The notes under the pieces: generated by a model
Database searches by the model: none
What the model was told of the DNA's origin: nothing
The model's input: the letters and a program-made list of their open reading frames with translations, nothing else
Program-made: the position numbers and the translations under genes
Origin: Rhytidiadelphus loreus
Lineage: Eukaryota > Streptophyta > Bryopsida > Hypnales > Hylocomiaceae
Assembly: GCA_947034895.1 (NCBI GenBank)
Contig: OX344763.1
Coordinates: 69,645,093 to 69,709,092, forward strand
Length of the DNA: 64,000 bases
Direction of reading: 5' to 3'
Shown here: positions 12,288 to 24,645 of the stretch, one piece after another
Position numbering within the stretch: position 1 is the stretch's first letter
Layout: each line of letters starts with the position of its first letter

Positions 12288-13579
12288 ATGAGTTTAGGAA
12301 TAAATGCAACTTGCACAAACATGTTTTACCATCATCTTTACGTGAATTTCCGTGACAATATACTTTGTTGGACAGTCATTAACGTACAGTGCAAGAACGA
12401 TGCCCCAATTTTTAGTTTCACACACAAAATCATTCAAAGTGACCACCCAAACGTGCATATTGTTTTGAATGCATGAGTTTAGGAATAAATGCAACTTGCA
12501 CAAACATGTTTTACCATCTTCTTTACGTGAATTTCCGTGACAATATATTTTGTTGGACAGTCATTAACGTACAGTGCAAAAACGATGCCCCAATTTTTAG
12601 TTTCACGCACAAAATCATTCAAAGTGACCACCCAAACGTGCATATTGTTTTGAATGCATGAGTTTAGGAATAAATGCAACTTGCACAAACATGTTTTACC
12701 ATCTTCTTTACGTGAATTCTCGTGACATTATATTTTTCTGACAGTCATTAACGTACAGGGCAAAAACGTTGCCTCAATTTTTAGTTTCACGCACAAAATC
12801 ATTCAAAGTGACCACCCAAACGTGCATATCCTTTTGCATGCATGAGTTTAGGAATAAATGCAACTTGCACAAACATGTTTCACCATCTTCTTTACGTGAA
12901 TTCTCGTGACATTGTATTTCTCTGACAGTCATTAATGTACAAGGCAAGAACGTTGCCTCAATTTTTAGTTTCACCCACAAAATCATTCAAAGTGACCACC
13001 CAAACGTGCATATCCTTTTGCATGCATGAGTTTAGGAATAAATGCAACTTGCACAAACATGTTTTACCATCTTCTTTACGTGAATTTCCGTGACAATATA
13101 TTTTGTTGGACAGTCATTAACGTACAGTGCAAGAACGATGCCCCAATTTTTAGTTTCACGCACAAAATCATTCAAAGTGACCACCCAAACGTGCATATTG
13201 TTTTGAATGCATGAGTTTAGGAATAAATGCAACTTGCACAAACATGTTTTACCATCATCTTTACGTGAATTTTCGTGACATTATATTTTGTCGGACAGTC
13301 ATTAACGTAGAGGGCAAAAACGTTGCCCCAATTTTTAGTTTCACGCACAAAATCATTCAAAGTGACCACCCAAACGTGCATATCCTTTTGCATGCATGAG
13401 TTTAGGAATAAATGCAACTTGCACAAACATGTTTTACCATCTTCTTTACGTGAATTCTCGTGACATTATATTTTTCTGACAGTCATTAACGTACAGTGCA
13501 AGAATGTTGCCTCAATTTTTAGTTTCACGCACAAAATCATTCAAAGTGACCACCCAAACGTGCATATCCTTTTGCATGC
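12288..13579. repeat. HOR-1 copy 3 (7 monomers)
   Basis: Starts 12288, 12473, 12658, 12842, 13026, 13211 and 13396 lie 4060-4061 bp after the equivalents in copy 2. The third monomer is type C (CAAAAACG) instead of A', a one-monomer replacement. The following two monomers (13580, 13764) also match those after copy 2 (9520, 9704). Confidence 0.8.
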
Positions 13580-15607
13580 ATGAGTTTAGGAATAAATGCA
13601 ACTTGCACAAACATGTTTTACCATCTTCTTTACGTGAATTCTCGTGACATTATATTTTTCTGACAGTCATTAATGTACAGGGCAAGAACGTTGCCTCAAT
13701 TTTTAGTTTCACGCACAAAATCATTCAAAGTGACCACCCAAACGTGCATATTGTTTTGAATGCATGAGTTTAGGAATAAATGCAACTTGCACAAACATGT
13801 TTCACCATCTTCTTTACGTGAATTCTCGTGACATTATATTTTGTCGGACAGTCATTAATGTACAAGGCAAGAACGTTGCCTCAATTTTTAGTTTCACGCA
13901 CAAAATCATTCAAAGTGACCACCCAAACGTGCATATCCTTTTGCATGCATGAGTTTAGGAATAAATGCAAATTGCACAAACATGTTTTACCATCTTCTTT
14001 ACGTGAATTCTCGTGACATTATATTTTTCTGACAGTCATTAAATTACAGGGCAAGAACGTTGCCTCAATTTTTAGTTTCACGCACAAAATCATTCAAAGT
14101 GACCACCCAAACGTGCATATTGTTTTGAATGCATGAGTTTAGGAATAAATGCAACTTGCACAAACATGTTTCACCATCTTCTTTACGTGAATTCTCGTGA
14201 CATTATATTTTTCTGACAGTCATTAATGTACAGGGCAAGAACGTTGCCTCAATTTTTAGTTTCACGCACAAAATCATTCAAAGTGACCACCCAAACGTGC
14301 ATATTGTTTTGAATGCATGAGTTTAGGAATAAATGCAACTTGCACAAACATGTTTTACCATCTTCTTTACGTGAATTTCCGTGACATTATATTTTGTCGG
14401 ATAGTCATTAACGTACAGTGCAAGAACGTTGCCCCAATTTTTCGTTTCACGCACAAAATCATTCAAAGTGACCACCCAAACGTGCATATCCTTTTGCATG
14501 CATGAGTTTAGGAATAAATGCAACTTGCACAAACATGTTTTACCATCTTCTTTACGTGAATTCTCGTGACATTATATTTTTCTGACAGTCATTAACGTAC
14601 AGTGCAAGAATGTTGCCTCAATTTTTAGTTTCACGCACAAAATCATTCAAAGTGACCACCCAAACGTGCATATCCTTTTGCATGCATGAGTTTAGGAATA
14701 AATGCAACTTGCACAAACATGTTTCACCATCTTCTTTACGTGAATTCTCGTGACATTATATTTTTCTGACAGTCATTAATGTACAGGGCAAGAACGTTGC
14801 CTCAATTTTTAGTTTCACGCACAAAATCATTCAAAGTGACCACCCAAACCTGCATATTGTTTTGAATGCATGAGTTTAGGAATAAATGCAACTTGCACAA
14901 ACATGTTTCACCATCTTCTTTACGTGAATTCTCGTGACATTATATTTTGTCGGACAGTCATTAATGTACAAGGCAAGAACGTTGCCTGAATTTTTAGTTT
15001 CACGCACAAAATCATTCAAAGTGACCACCCAAACGTGCATATCCTTTTGCATGCATGAGTTTAGGAATAAATGCAAATTGCACAAACATGTTTTACCATC
15101 TTCTTTACGTGAATTCTCGTGACATTATATTTTTCTGACAGTCATTAAAGTACAGGGCAAGAACGTTGCCTCAATTTTTAGTTTCACGCACAAAATCATT
15201 CAAAGTGACCACCCAAACGTGCATATTGTTTTGAATGCATGAGTTTAGGAATAAATGCAACTTGCACAAACATGTTTCACCATCTTCTTTACGTGAATTC
15301 TCGTGACATTATATTTTTCTGACAGTCATTAATGTACAGGGCAAGAACGTTGCCTCAATTTTTAGTTTCACGCACAAAATCATTCAAAGTGACCACCCAA
15401 ACGTGCATATCCTTTTGCATGCATGAGTTTAGGAATAAATGCAACTTGCACAAACATGTTTTACCATCTTCTTTACGTGAATTTCCGTGACATTATATTT
15501 TGTCGGACAGTCATTAACGTACAGGGCAAGAACGTTGCCCCAATTTTTCGTTTCACGCACAAAATCATTCAAAGTGACCACCCAAACGTGCATATCCTTG
15601 TGCATGC
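13396..15607. repeat. Tandem 6-mer, 1106 bp x 2
   Basis: The order is C(GAATGTTGCC), C, A-like(TTTCACC, ACAAGGC), C(AAATTGC), C(TTTCACC), A. It runs from 13396 and again from 14502; every monomer pair is 1106 bp apart (13764/14870, 13949/15055, 14133/15239, 14317/15423). Shared rare states such as GCAAATTGCAC support direct duplication. Confidence 0.82.
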
Positions 15608-16344
15608 ATGACTTTAGGAATAAATGCAACTTGCACAAACATGTTTTACCATCTTCTTTACGTAAATTTCCGTGACATTATATTTTGTCGGACTGTCATT
15701 AACGTACAGGGCAAGAACGTTGCCCCAATTTTTAGTTTCACGCACAAAATCATTCAAAGTGACCACCCAAACGTGCATATCCTTTTGCATGCATGAGTTT
15801 AGGAATAAATGCAATTTGCACAAACATGTTTTACCATCTTCTTTACGTGAATTCTCGTGACATTATATTTTTCTGACAGTCATTAATGTACAGGGCAAGA
15901 ACGTTGCCTCAATTTTTAGTTTCACCCACAAAATCATTCAAAGTGACCACCCAAACGTGCATATCCTTTTGCATGCATGAGTTTAGGAATAAATGCAACT
16001 TGCACAAACATGTTTTACCATCTTCTTTACGTGAATTCTCGTGACATTATATTTTTCTGACAGTCATTAACGTACAGGGCAAAAACGTTGCCTCAATTTT
16101 TAGTTTCACGCACAAAATCATTCAAAGTGACCACCCAAACGTGCATATCCTTTTGCATGCATGAGTTTAGGAATAAATGCAACTTGCACAAACATGTTTC
16201 ACCATCTTCTTTACGTGAATTCTCGTGACATTATATTTTTCTGACAGTCATTAATGTACAGGGCAAGAACGTTGCCTCAAATTTTAGTTTCACGCACAAA
16301 ATCATTCAAAGTGACCACCCAAACGTGCATATTGTTTTGAATGC
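15423..16344. repeat. A-A-C-C-C segment, copy 1
   Basis: Monomers at 15423 (A), 15608 (A with GGACTGTC and ACGTAAATTTCC), 15793, 15977 (CAAAAACG) and 16161 match those at 18559-19480 with a constant offset of 3136 bp. GGACTGTC and ACGTAAATTT are otherwise seen only in the second copy and in the trio at 40505-41059. Confidence 0.75.
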
Positions 16345-18558
16345 ATGAGTTTAGGAATAAATGCAACTTGCACAAACATGTTTTACCATCATCTTTACGT
16401 GAATTTCCGTGACAATATACTTTGTTAGACAGTCATTAACGTACAGTGCAAGAACGTTGCCTCAATTTTTAGTTTCACGCACAAAATCATTCAAAGTGAC
16501 CACCCAAACGTGCATATTGTTTTGAATGCATGAGTTTAGGAATAAATGCAACTTGCACAAACATGTTTTACCATCTTCTTTACGTGAATATCCGTGACAA
16601 TATATTTTGTTGGACAGTCATTAACGTACAGTGCAAGAACGATGCCCCAATTTTTAGTTTCACGCACAAAATCATTCAAAGTGACCACCCAAACGTGCAT
16701 ATTGTTTTGAATGCATGAGTTTAGGAATAAATGCAACTTGCACAAACATGTTTTACCATCTTCTTTACGTGAATTCTCGTGACATTATATTTTTCTGACA
16801 GTCATTAATGTACAGGGCAAGAACGTTGCCTCAATTTTTAGTTTCACGCACAAAATCATTCAAAGTGACCACCCAAACGTGCATATTGTTTTGCATGCAT
16901 GAGTTTAGGAATAAATGCAACTTGCACAAACATGTTTCACCATCATCTTCACGTGAATTTTCGTGACATTATATTTTGTCGGACAGTCATTAACGTACAG
17001 GGCAAAAACGTTGCCTCAATTTTTAGTTTCACGCACAAAATCATTCAAAGTGACCACCCAAACGTGCATATCCTTTTGCATGCATGAGTTTAGGAATAAA
17101 TGCAACTTGCACAAACATGTTTTACCATCTTCTTTACGTGAATTCTCGTGACATTATATTTTTCTCACAGTCATTAATGTACAGGGCAAGAACGTTGCCT
17201 CAATTTTTAGTTTCACGCACAAAATCATTCAAAGTGACCACCCAAACCTGCATATTGTTTTGAATGCATGAGTTTAGGAATAAATGCAACTTGCACAAAC
17301 ATGTTTTACCATCTTCTTTACGTGAATTTCCGTGACATTATATTTTGTCGGACAGTCATTAACGTACAGTGCAAGAATGTTGCCTCAATTTTTAGTTTAA
17401 CGCACAAAATCATTCAAAGTGACCACCCAAACGTGCATATCCTTTTGCATGCATGAGTTTAGGAATAAATGCAACTTGCACAAACATGTTTTACCATCAT
17501 CTTCACGTGAATTTTCGTGACATTATATTTTGTCGGTCAGTCATTAACGTACAGGGCAAAAACGTTGCCTCAATTTTTAGTTTCACGCACAAAATCATTC
17601 AAAGTGACCACCCAAACGTGCATATTGTTTTGAATGCATGAGTTTAGGAATAAATGCAACTTGCACAAACTTGTTTTACCATCTTCTTTACGTGAATTCT
17701 CGTGACATTATATTTTTCTGACAGTCATTGATGTACAGGGCAAAAACGTTGCCTCAATTTTTAGTTTCACGCACAAAATCATTCAAAGTGACCACCCAAA
17801 CGTGCATATCCTTTTGCATGCATGAGTTTAGGAATAAATGCAAATTGCACAAACATGTTTTACCATCTTCTTTACGTGAATTCTCGTGACATTATATTTT
17901 TCTGAAAGTCATTAATGTACAGGGCAAGAACGTTGCCTCAATTTTTAGTTTCACCCACAAAATCATTCAAAGTGACCACCCAAACGTGCATATCCTTTTG
18001 CATGCATGAGTTTAGGAATAGATGCAACTTGCACAAACATGTTTTACCATCTTCTTTACGTGAATTCTCGTGACATTATATTTTTCTGACAGTCATTAAA
18101 GTACAGGGCAAGAACGTTGCCTCAATTTTTAGTTTCACCCACAAAATCATTCAAAGTGACCACCCAAACGTGCATATCCTTTTGCATGCATGAGTTTAGG
18201 AATAAATGCAACTTGCACAAACATGTTTTACCATCTTCTTTACGTGAATTCTCGTGACATTATATTTTTCTGACAGTCATTAATGTACAGGGCAAGAACG
18301 TTGCCTCAATTTTTAGTTTCACGCACAAAATCATTCAAAGTGACCACCCAAACGTGCATATTGTTTTGCATGCATGAGTTTAGGAATAAATGCAACTTGC
18401 ACAAACATGTTTTACCATCATCTTCACGTGAATTTTCGTGACATTATATTTTGTCGGACAGTCATTAACGTACAGGGCAAAAACGTTGCCTCAATTTTTA
18501 GTTTCACGCACAAAATCATTCAAAGTGACCACCCAAACGTGCATATCCTTTTGCATGC

Positions 18559-19480
18559 ATGAGTTTAGGAATAAATGCAACTTGCACAAACATGTTTTAC
18601 CATCTTCTTTACGTGAATTTCCGTGACATTATATTTTGTCGGACAGTCATTAACGTACAGGGCAAGAACGTTGCCCCAATTTTTCGTTTCACGCACAAAA
18701 TCATTCAAAGTGACCACCCAAACGTGCATATTGTTTTGCATGCATGAGTTTAGGAATAAATGCAACTTGCACAAACATGTTTTACCATCTTCTTTACGTA
18801 AATTTCCGTGACATTATATTTTGTCGGACTGTCATTAACGTACAGGGCAAGAACGTTGCCCCAATTTTTAGTTTCACGCACAAAATCATTCAAAGTGACC
18901 ACCCAAACGTGCATATTGTTTTGAATGCATGAGTTTAGGAATAAATGCAACTTGCACAAACATGTTTTAGCATCTTCTTTACGTGAATTCTCGTGACATT
19001 ATATTTTTCTGACAGTCATTAATGTACAGGGCAAGAACGTTGCCTCAATTTTTAGTTTCACCCACAAAATCATTCAAAGTGACCACCCAAACGTGCATAT
19101 CCTTTTGCATGCATGAGTTTAGGAATAAATGCAACTTGCACAAACATGTTTTACCATCTTCTTTACGTGAATTCTCGTGACATTATATTTTTCTGACAGT
19201 CATTAACGTACAGGGCAAAAACGTTGCCTCAATTTTTAGTTTCACGCACAAAATCATTCAAAGTGACCACCCAAACGTGCATATCCTTTTGCATGCATGA
19301 GTTTAGGAATAAATGCAACTTGCACAAACATGTTTTAGCATCTTCTTTACGTGAATTCTCGTGACATTATATTTTTCTGAAAGTCATTAATGTACAGGGC
19401 AAGAACGTTGCCTCAATTTTTAGTTTCACCTACAAAATCATTCAAAGTGACCACCCAAACGTGCATATCCTTTTGCATGC
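18559..19480. repeat. A-A-C-C-C segment, copy 2
   Basis: This is the partner of 15423-16344, at +3136 bp. After it, one extra C monomer (19481) precedes a B pair (19665, 19850) that corresponds to 16345 and 16530. The offset therefore becomes 3320 bp, a one-monomer step. Confidence 0.72.
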
Positions 19481-21878
19481 ATGAGTTTAGGAATAAATGC
19501 AACTTGCACAAACATGTTTTACCATCTTCTTTACGTGAATTCTCGTGACATTATATTTTTCTGACAGTCATTAATGTACAGGGCAAGAACGTTGCCTCAA
19601 TTTTTAGTTTCACGCACAAAATCATTCAAAGTGACCACCCAAACGTGCATATTGTTTTGAATGCATGAGTTTAGGAATAAATGCAACTTGCACAAACATG
19701 TTTTACCATCATCTTTACGTGAATTTCCGTGACAATATACTTTGTTGGACAGTCATTAACGTACAGTGCAAGAACGATGCCCCAATTTTTAGTTTCACAC
19801 ACAAAATCATTCAAAGTGACCACCCAAACGTGCATATTGTTTTGAATGCATGAGTTTAGGAATAAATGCAACTTGCACAAACATGTTTTACCATCTTCTT
19901 TACGTGAATTTCCGTGACAATATATTTTGTTGGACAGTCATTAACGTATAGTGCAAGAACGATGCCCCAATTTTTAGTTTCACGCACAAAATCATTCAAA
20001 GTGACCACCCAAACGTGCATATTGTTTTGAATGCATGAGTTTAGGAATAAATGCAACTTGCACAAACATGTTTTACCATCTTCTTTACGTGAATTTCCGT
20101 GACATTATATTTTGTCGGACAGTCATTAACGTACAGGGCAAGAACGTTGCCTCAATTTTTAGTTTCACGCACAAAATCATTCAAAGTGACCACCCAAACC
20201 TGCATATCCTTTTGCATGCATGAGTTTAGGAATAAATGCAACTTGCACAAACATGTTTCACCATCTTCTTTACGTGAATTCTCGTGACATTATATTTTTC
20301 TGACAGTCATTAATGTACAGGGCAAGAACGTTGCCTCAATTTTTAGTTTCACGCACAAAATCATTCAAAGTGACCACCCAAACGTGCATATTGTTTTGAA
20401 TGCATGAGTTTAGGAATAAATGCAACTTGCACAAACATGTTTCACCATCTTCTTTACGTGAATTCTCGTGACATTATATTTTTCTGACAGTCATTAATGT
20501 ACAGGGCAAGAACGTTGCCTCAATTTTTAGTTCACGCACAAAATCATTCAAAGTGACCACCCAAACGTGCATATCCTTTTCCATGCATGACTTTAGGAAG
20601 AAATGCAACTTGCACAAACATGTTTTAGCATCTTCTTTACGTGAATTTCCGTAACATTATATTTTGTCGGACAGTCATTAACGTACAGGGCAAGAACGTT
20701 GCCTCAATTTTTAGTTTCACGCACAAAATCATTCAAAGTGACCACCCAAACGTGCATATTGTTTTGAATGCATGAGTTTAGGAATAAATGCAACTTGCAC
20801 AAACATGTTTCACCATCATCTTTACGTGAATTCTCGTGACATTATATTTTTCTGACAGTCATTAATGTACAGGGCAAGAACGTTGCCTCAATCTTTAGTT
20901 TCACGCACAAAATCATTCAAAGTGACCACCCAAACGTGCATATTGTTTTGAATGCATGAGTTTAGGAATAAATGCAACTTGCACAAACATGTTTTACCAT
21001 CTTCTTTACGTGAATTTCCGTGACATTATATTTTGTCGGACAGTCATTAACGTACAGGGCAAGAACGTTGCCTCAATTTTTAGTTTCACGCACAAAATCA
21101 TTCAAAGTGACCACCCAAACGTGCATATTGTTTTAAATGCATGAGTTTAGGAATACATGCAACTTGCACAAACATGTTTTACCATCATCTTGACGTGAAT
21201 TTTCGTGACATTATATTTTGTCGGACAGTCATTAACGTACAGGGCAAGAACGTTGCCTCAATTTTTAGTTTCACGCACAAAATCATTCAAAGTGACCACC
21301 CAAACGTGCATATCCTTTTGCATGCATGAGTTTAGTAATAAATGCAACTTGCACAAACATGTTTTACCATCTTCTTTACGTGAATTCTCGTGACATTATA
21401 TTTTTCTGAAAGTCATTAATGTACAGGGCAAGAACGTTGCCTCAATTTTTAGTTTCACCCACAAAATCATTCAAAGTGACCACCCAAACGTGCATATCCT
21501 TTTGCATGCATGAGTTTAGGAATAAATGCAACTTGCACAAACATGTTTTACCATCTTCTTTACGTGAATGCTCGTGACATTATATTTTTCTGACAGTCAT
21601 TAAAGTACAGGGCAAGAACGTTGCCTCAATTTTTAGTTTCACGCACAAAATCATTCAAAGTGACCACCCAAACGTGCATATTGTTTTGAATGCATGAGTT
21701 TAGGAATAAATGCAACTTGCACAAACATGTTTTACCATCATCTTTACGTGAATTTCCGTGACAATATACTTTGTCGGACGGTCATTAACGTACAGTGCAA
21801 GAACGATGCCCCAATTTCTAGTTTCACGCACAAAATCATTCAAAGTGACCACCCAAACGTGCATATCGTTTTGCATGC

Positions 21879-24645
21879 ATGAGTTTAGGAATAAATCCAA
21901 CTTGCACAAACATGTTTTACCATCTTCTTTACGTGAATTTCCGTGACAATATATTTTGTTGGACAGTCATTAACGTACAGTGCAAGAACGATGCCCCAAT
22001 TTTTAGTTTCACACACAAAATCATTCAAAGTGACCACCCAAACGTGCATATCCTTTTGCATGCATGAGTTTAGGAATAAATGCAACTTGCACAAACATGT
22101 TTCACCATCTTCTTTACGTGAATTCTCGTGACATTATATTTTTCTGACAGTCATTAATGTACAGGGCAAGAACGTTGCCTCAATTTTTAGTTTCACGCAC
22201 AAAATCATTCAAAGTGACCACCCAAACGTGCATATTGTTGTGAATGCATGACTTTAGGAATAAATGCAACTTGCACAAACATGTTTCACCATCTTCTTTA
22301 CGTGAATTCTCGTGACATTATATTTTTCTGACAGTCATTAATGTACAGGGCAAGAACGTTGCCTCAATTTTTAGTTTCACGCACAAAATCATTCAAAGTG
22401 ACCACCCAAACGTGCATATTGTTTTGCATGCATGAGTTTAGGAATAAATGCAACTTGCACAAACATGTTTCACCATCTTATTTACGTGAATTCTCGTGAC
22501 ATTATATTTTGTCGGACAGTCATTAACGTACAGGGCAAGAACGTTGCCTCAATTTTTAGTTTCACGCACAAAATCATTCAAAGTGACCACCCAATCCTGC
22601 ATATCCTTTTGCATGCATGAGTTTAGGAATAAATGCAACTTGCACAAACATGTTTCACCATCTTCTTTACGTGAATTCTCGTGACATTATATTTTTCTGA
22701 CAGTCATTAATGTACAGGGCAAGAACGTTGCCTCAATTTTTAGTTTCACGCACAAAATCATTCAAAGTGACCACCCAAACGTGCATATTGTTTTGAATGC
22801 ATGAGTTTAGGAAGAAATGCAACTTGCACAAACATGTTTTACCATCTTCTTTACGTGAATTTCCGTGACATTATATTTTGTCGGACAGTCATTAACGTAC
22901 AGGGCAAGAACGTTGCCTCAATTTTTAGTTTCACGCACAAAATCATTCAAAGTGACCACCCAAACGTGCATATTGTTTTGAATGCATGAGTTTAGGAATA
23001 AATGCAACTTGCACAAACATGTTTCACCATCATCGTTACGTGAATTCTCGTGACATTATATTTTTCTGACAGTCATTAATGTACAGGGCAAGAACGTTGC
23101 CTCAATCTTTAGTTTCACGCACAAAATCATTCAAAGTGACCACCCAAACCTGCATATTGTTTTGAATGCATGAGTTTAGGAATAAATGCAACTTGCACAA
23201 ACATGTTTTACCATCTTCTTTACGTGAATTTCCGTGACATTATATTTTGTCGGACAGTCATTAACGTACAGGGCAAGAACGTTGCCTCAATTTTTAGTTT
23301 CACGCACAAAATCATTCAAAGTGGCCACCCAAACCTGCATATTGTTTTGAATGCATGAGTTTAGGAATAAATGCAACTTGCACAAACATGTTTTACCATC
23401 TTCTTTACGTGAATTTCCGTGATATTATATTTTGTCGGACAGTCATTAACGTACAGGGCAAGAACGTTGCCTCAATTTTTAGTTTCACGCACAAAATCAT
23501 TCAAAGTGACCACCCAAACCTGCATATTGTTTTGAATGCATGAGTTTAGGAATAAATGCAACTTGCACAAACATGTTTTACCATCTTCTTTACGTGAATT
23601 TCCGTGACATTATATTTTGTCGGACAGTCATTAACGTACAGGGCAAGAACGTGGCCTCAATTTTTAGTTTCACGCACAAAATCATTCAAAGTGACCACCC
23701 AAACGTGCATATTGTTTTAAATGCATGAGTTTAGGAATACATGCAACTTGCACAAACATGTTTTACCATCATCTTCACGTGAATTTTCGTGACATTATAT
23801 TTTGTCGGACAGTCATTAACGTACAGGGCAAAAACGTTGCCTCAATTTTTAGTTTCACGCACAAAATCATTCAAAGTGACCACCCAAACGTGCATATCCT
23901 TTTGCATGCATGAGTTTAGGAATAAATGCAACTTGCACAAACATGTTTTACCATCATCTTCACGTGAATTCTCGTGACATTATATTTTTCTGACAGTCAT
24001 TAATGTACAGGGCAAGAACGTTGCCTCAATCTTTAGTTTCACGCACAAAATCATTCAAAGTGACCACCCAAACGTGCATATCCTTTTGCATGCATGAGTT
24101 TAGGAATAAATGCAACTTGCACAAACATGTTTTACCATCTTCTTTAAGTGAATTCTCGTGACATTATATTTTTCTGACAGTCATTAATGTACAGGGCAAG
24201 AACGTTGCCTCAATTTTTAGTTTCACGCACAAAATCATTCAAAGTGACCACCCAAACGTGCATATCCTTTTGCATGCATGAGTTTAGGAATAAATGCAAC
24301 TTGCACAAACATGTTTTACCATCATCTTCACGTGAATTCTCGTGACATTATATTTTTCTGACAGTCATTAATGTACAGGGCAAGAACGTTGCCTCAATTT
24401 TTAGTTTCACGCACAAAATCATTCAAAGTGACCACCCAAACGTGCATATCCTTTTGCATGCATGAGTTTAGGAATAAATGCAACTTGCACAAACATGTGT
24501 CACCATCTTCTTTACGTGAATTCTCGTGACATTATATTTTTCTGACAGTCATTAATGTACAGGGCAAGAACGTTGCCTCAATTTTTAGTTTCACGCACAA
24601 AATCATTCAAAGTGACCACCCAAACGTGCATATCCTTTTGCATGC
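21879..24645. repeat. 15-mer HOR, copy 1 (2767 bp)
   Basis: There are fifteen monomers, starting with B (AAATCCAAC). Later landmarks are CATCATCGTTACG (23028), GTGGCCTC (monomer 23540), GAATACATGC (23725), CTTTAAGTG (near 24141) and CATGTGTCACC (24494). The equivalents of most of these recur in copy 2 at offsets of 2398, 2583 or 2767 bp, so the copies differ by whole-monomer gains and losses. Confidence 0.85.
23725..23909. repeat. Reference monomer, type D' (185 bp)
   Basis: Type D' has CATCATCTTCACG, GAATTTTCGTGAC, GTCGG and CAAAAACGTTGCCTC. Copies start at 16899, 17453, 18374, 23725 and 26308; 21141 is related. It replaces type D in the right half of Block I. Confidence 0.75.

Noticed and set aside
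20404..20586. 183-bp monomer as a functional variant
   Set aside because: It is a single-base deletion in TTTAGTTCACGC within an otherwise ordinary type C monomer, and it is not propagated.
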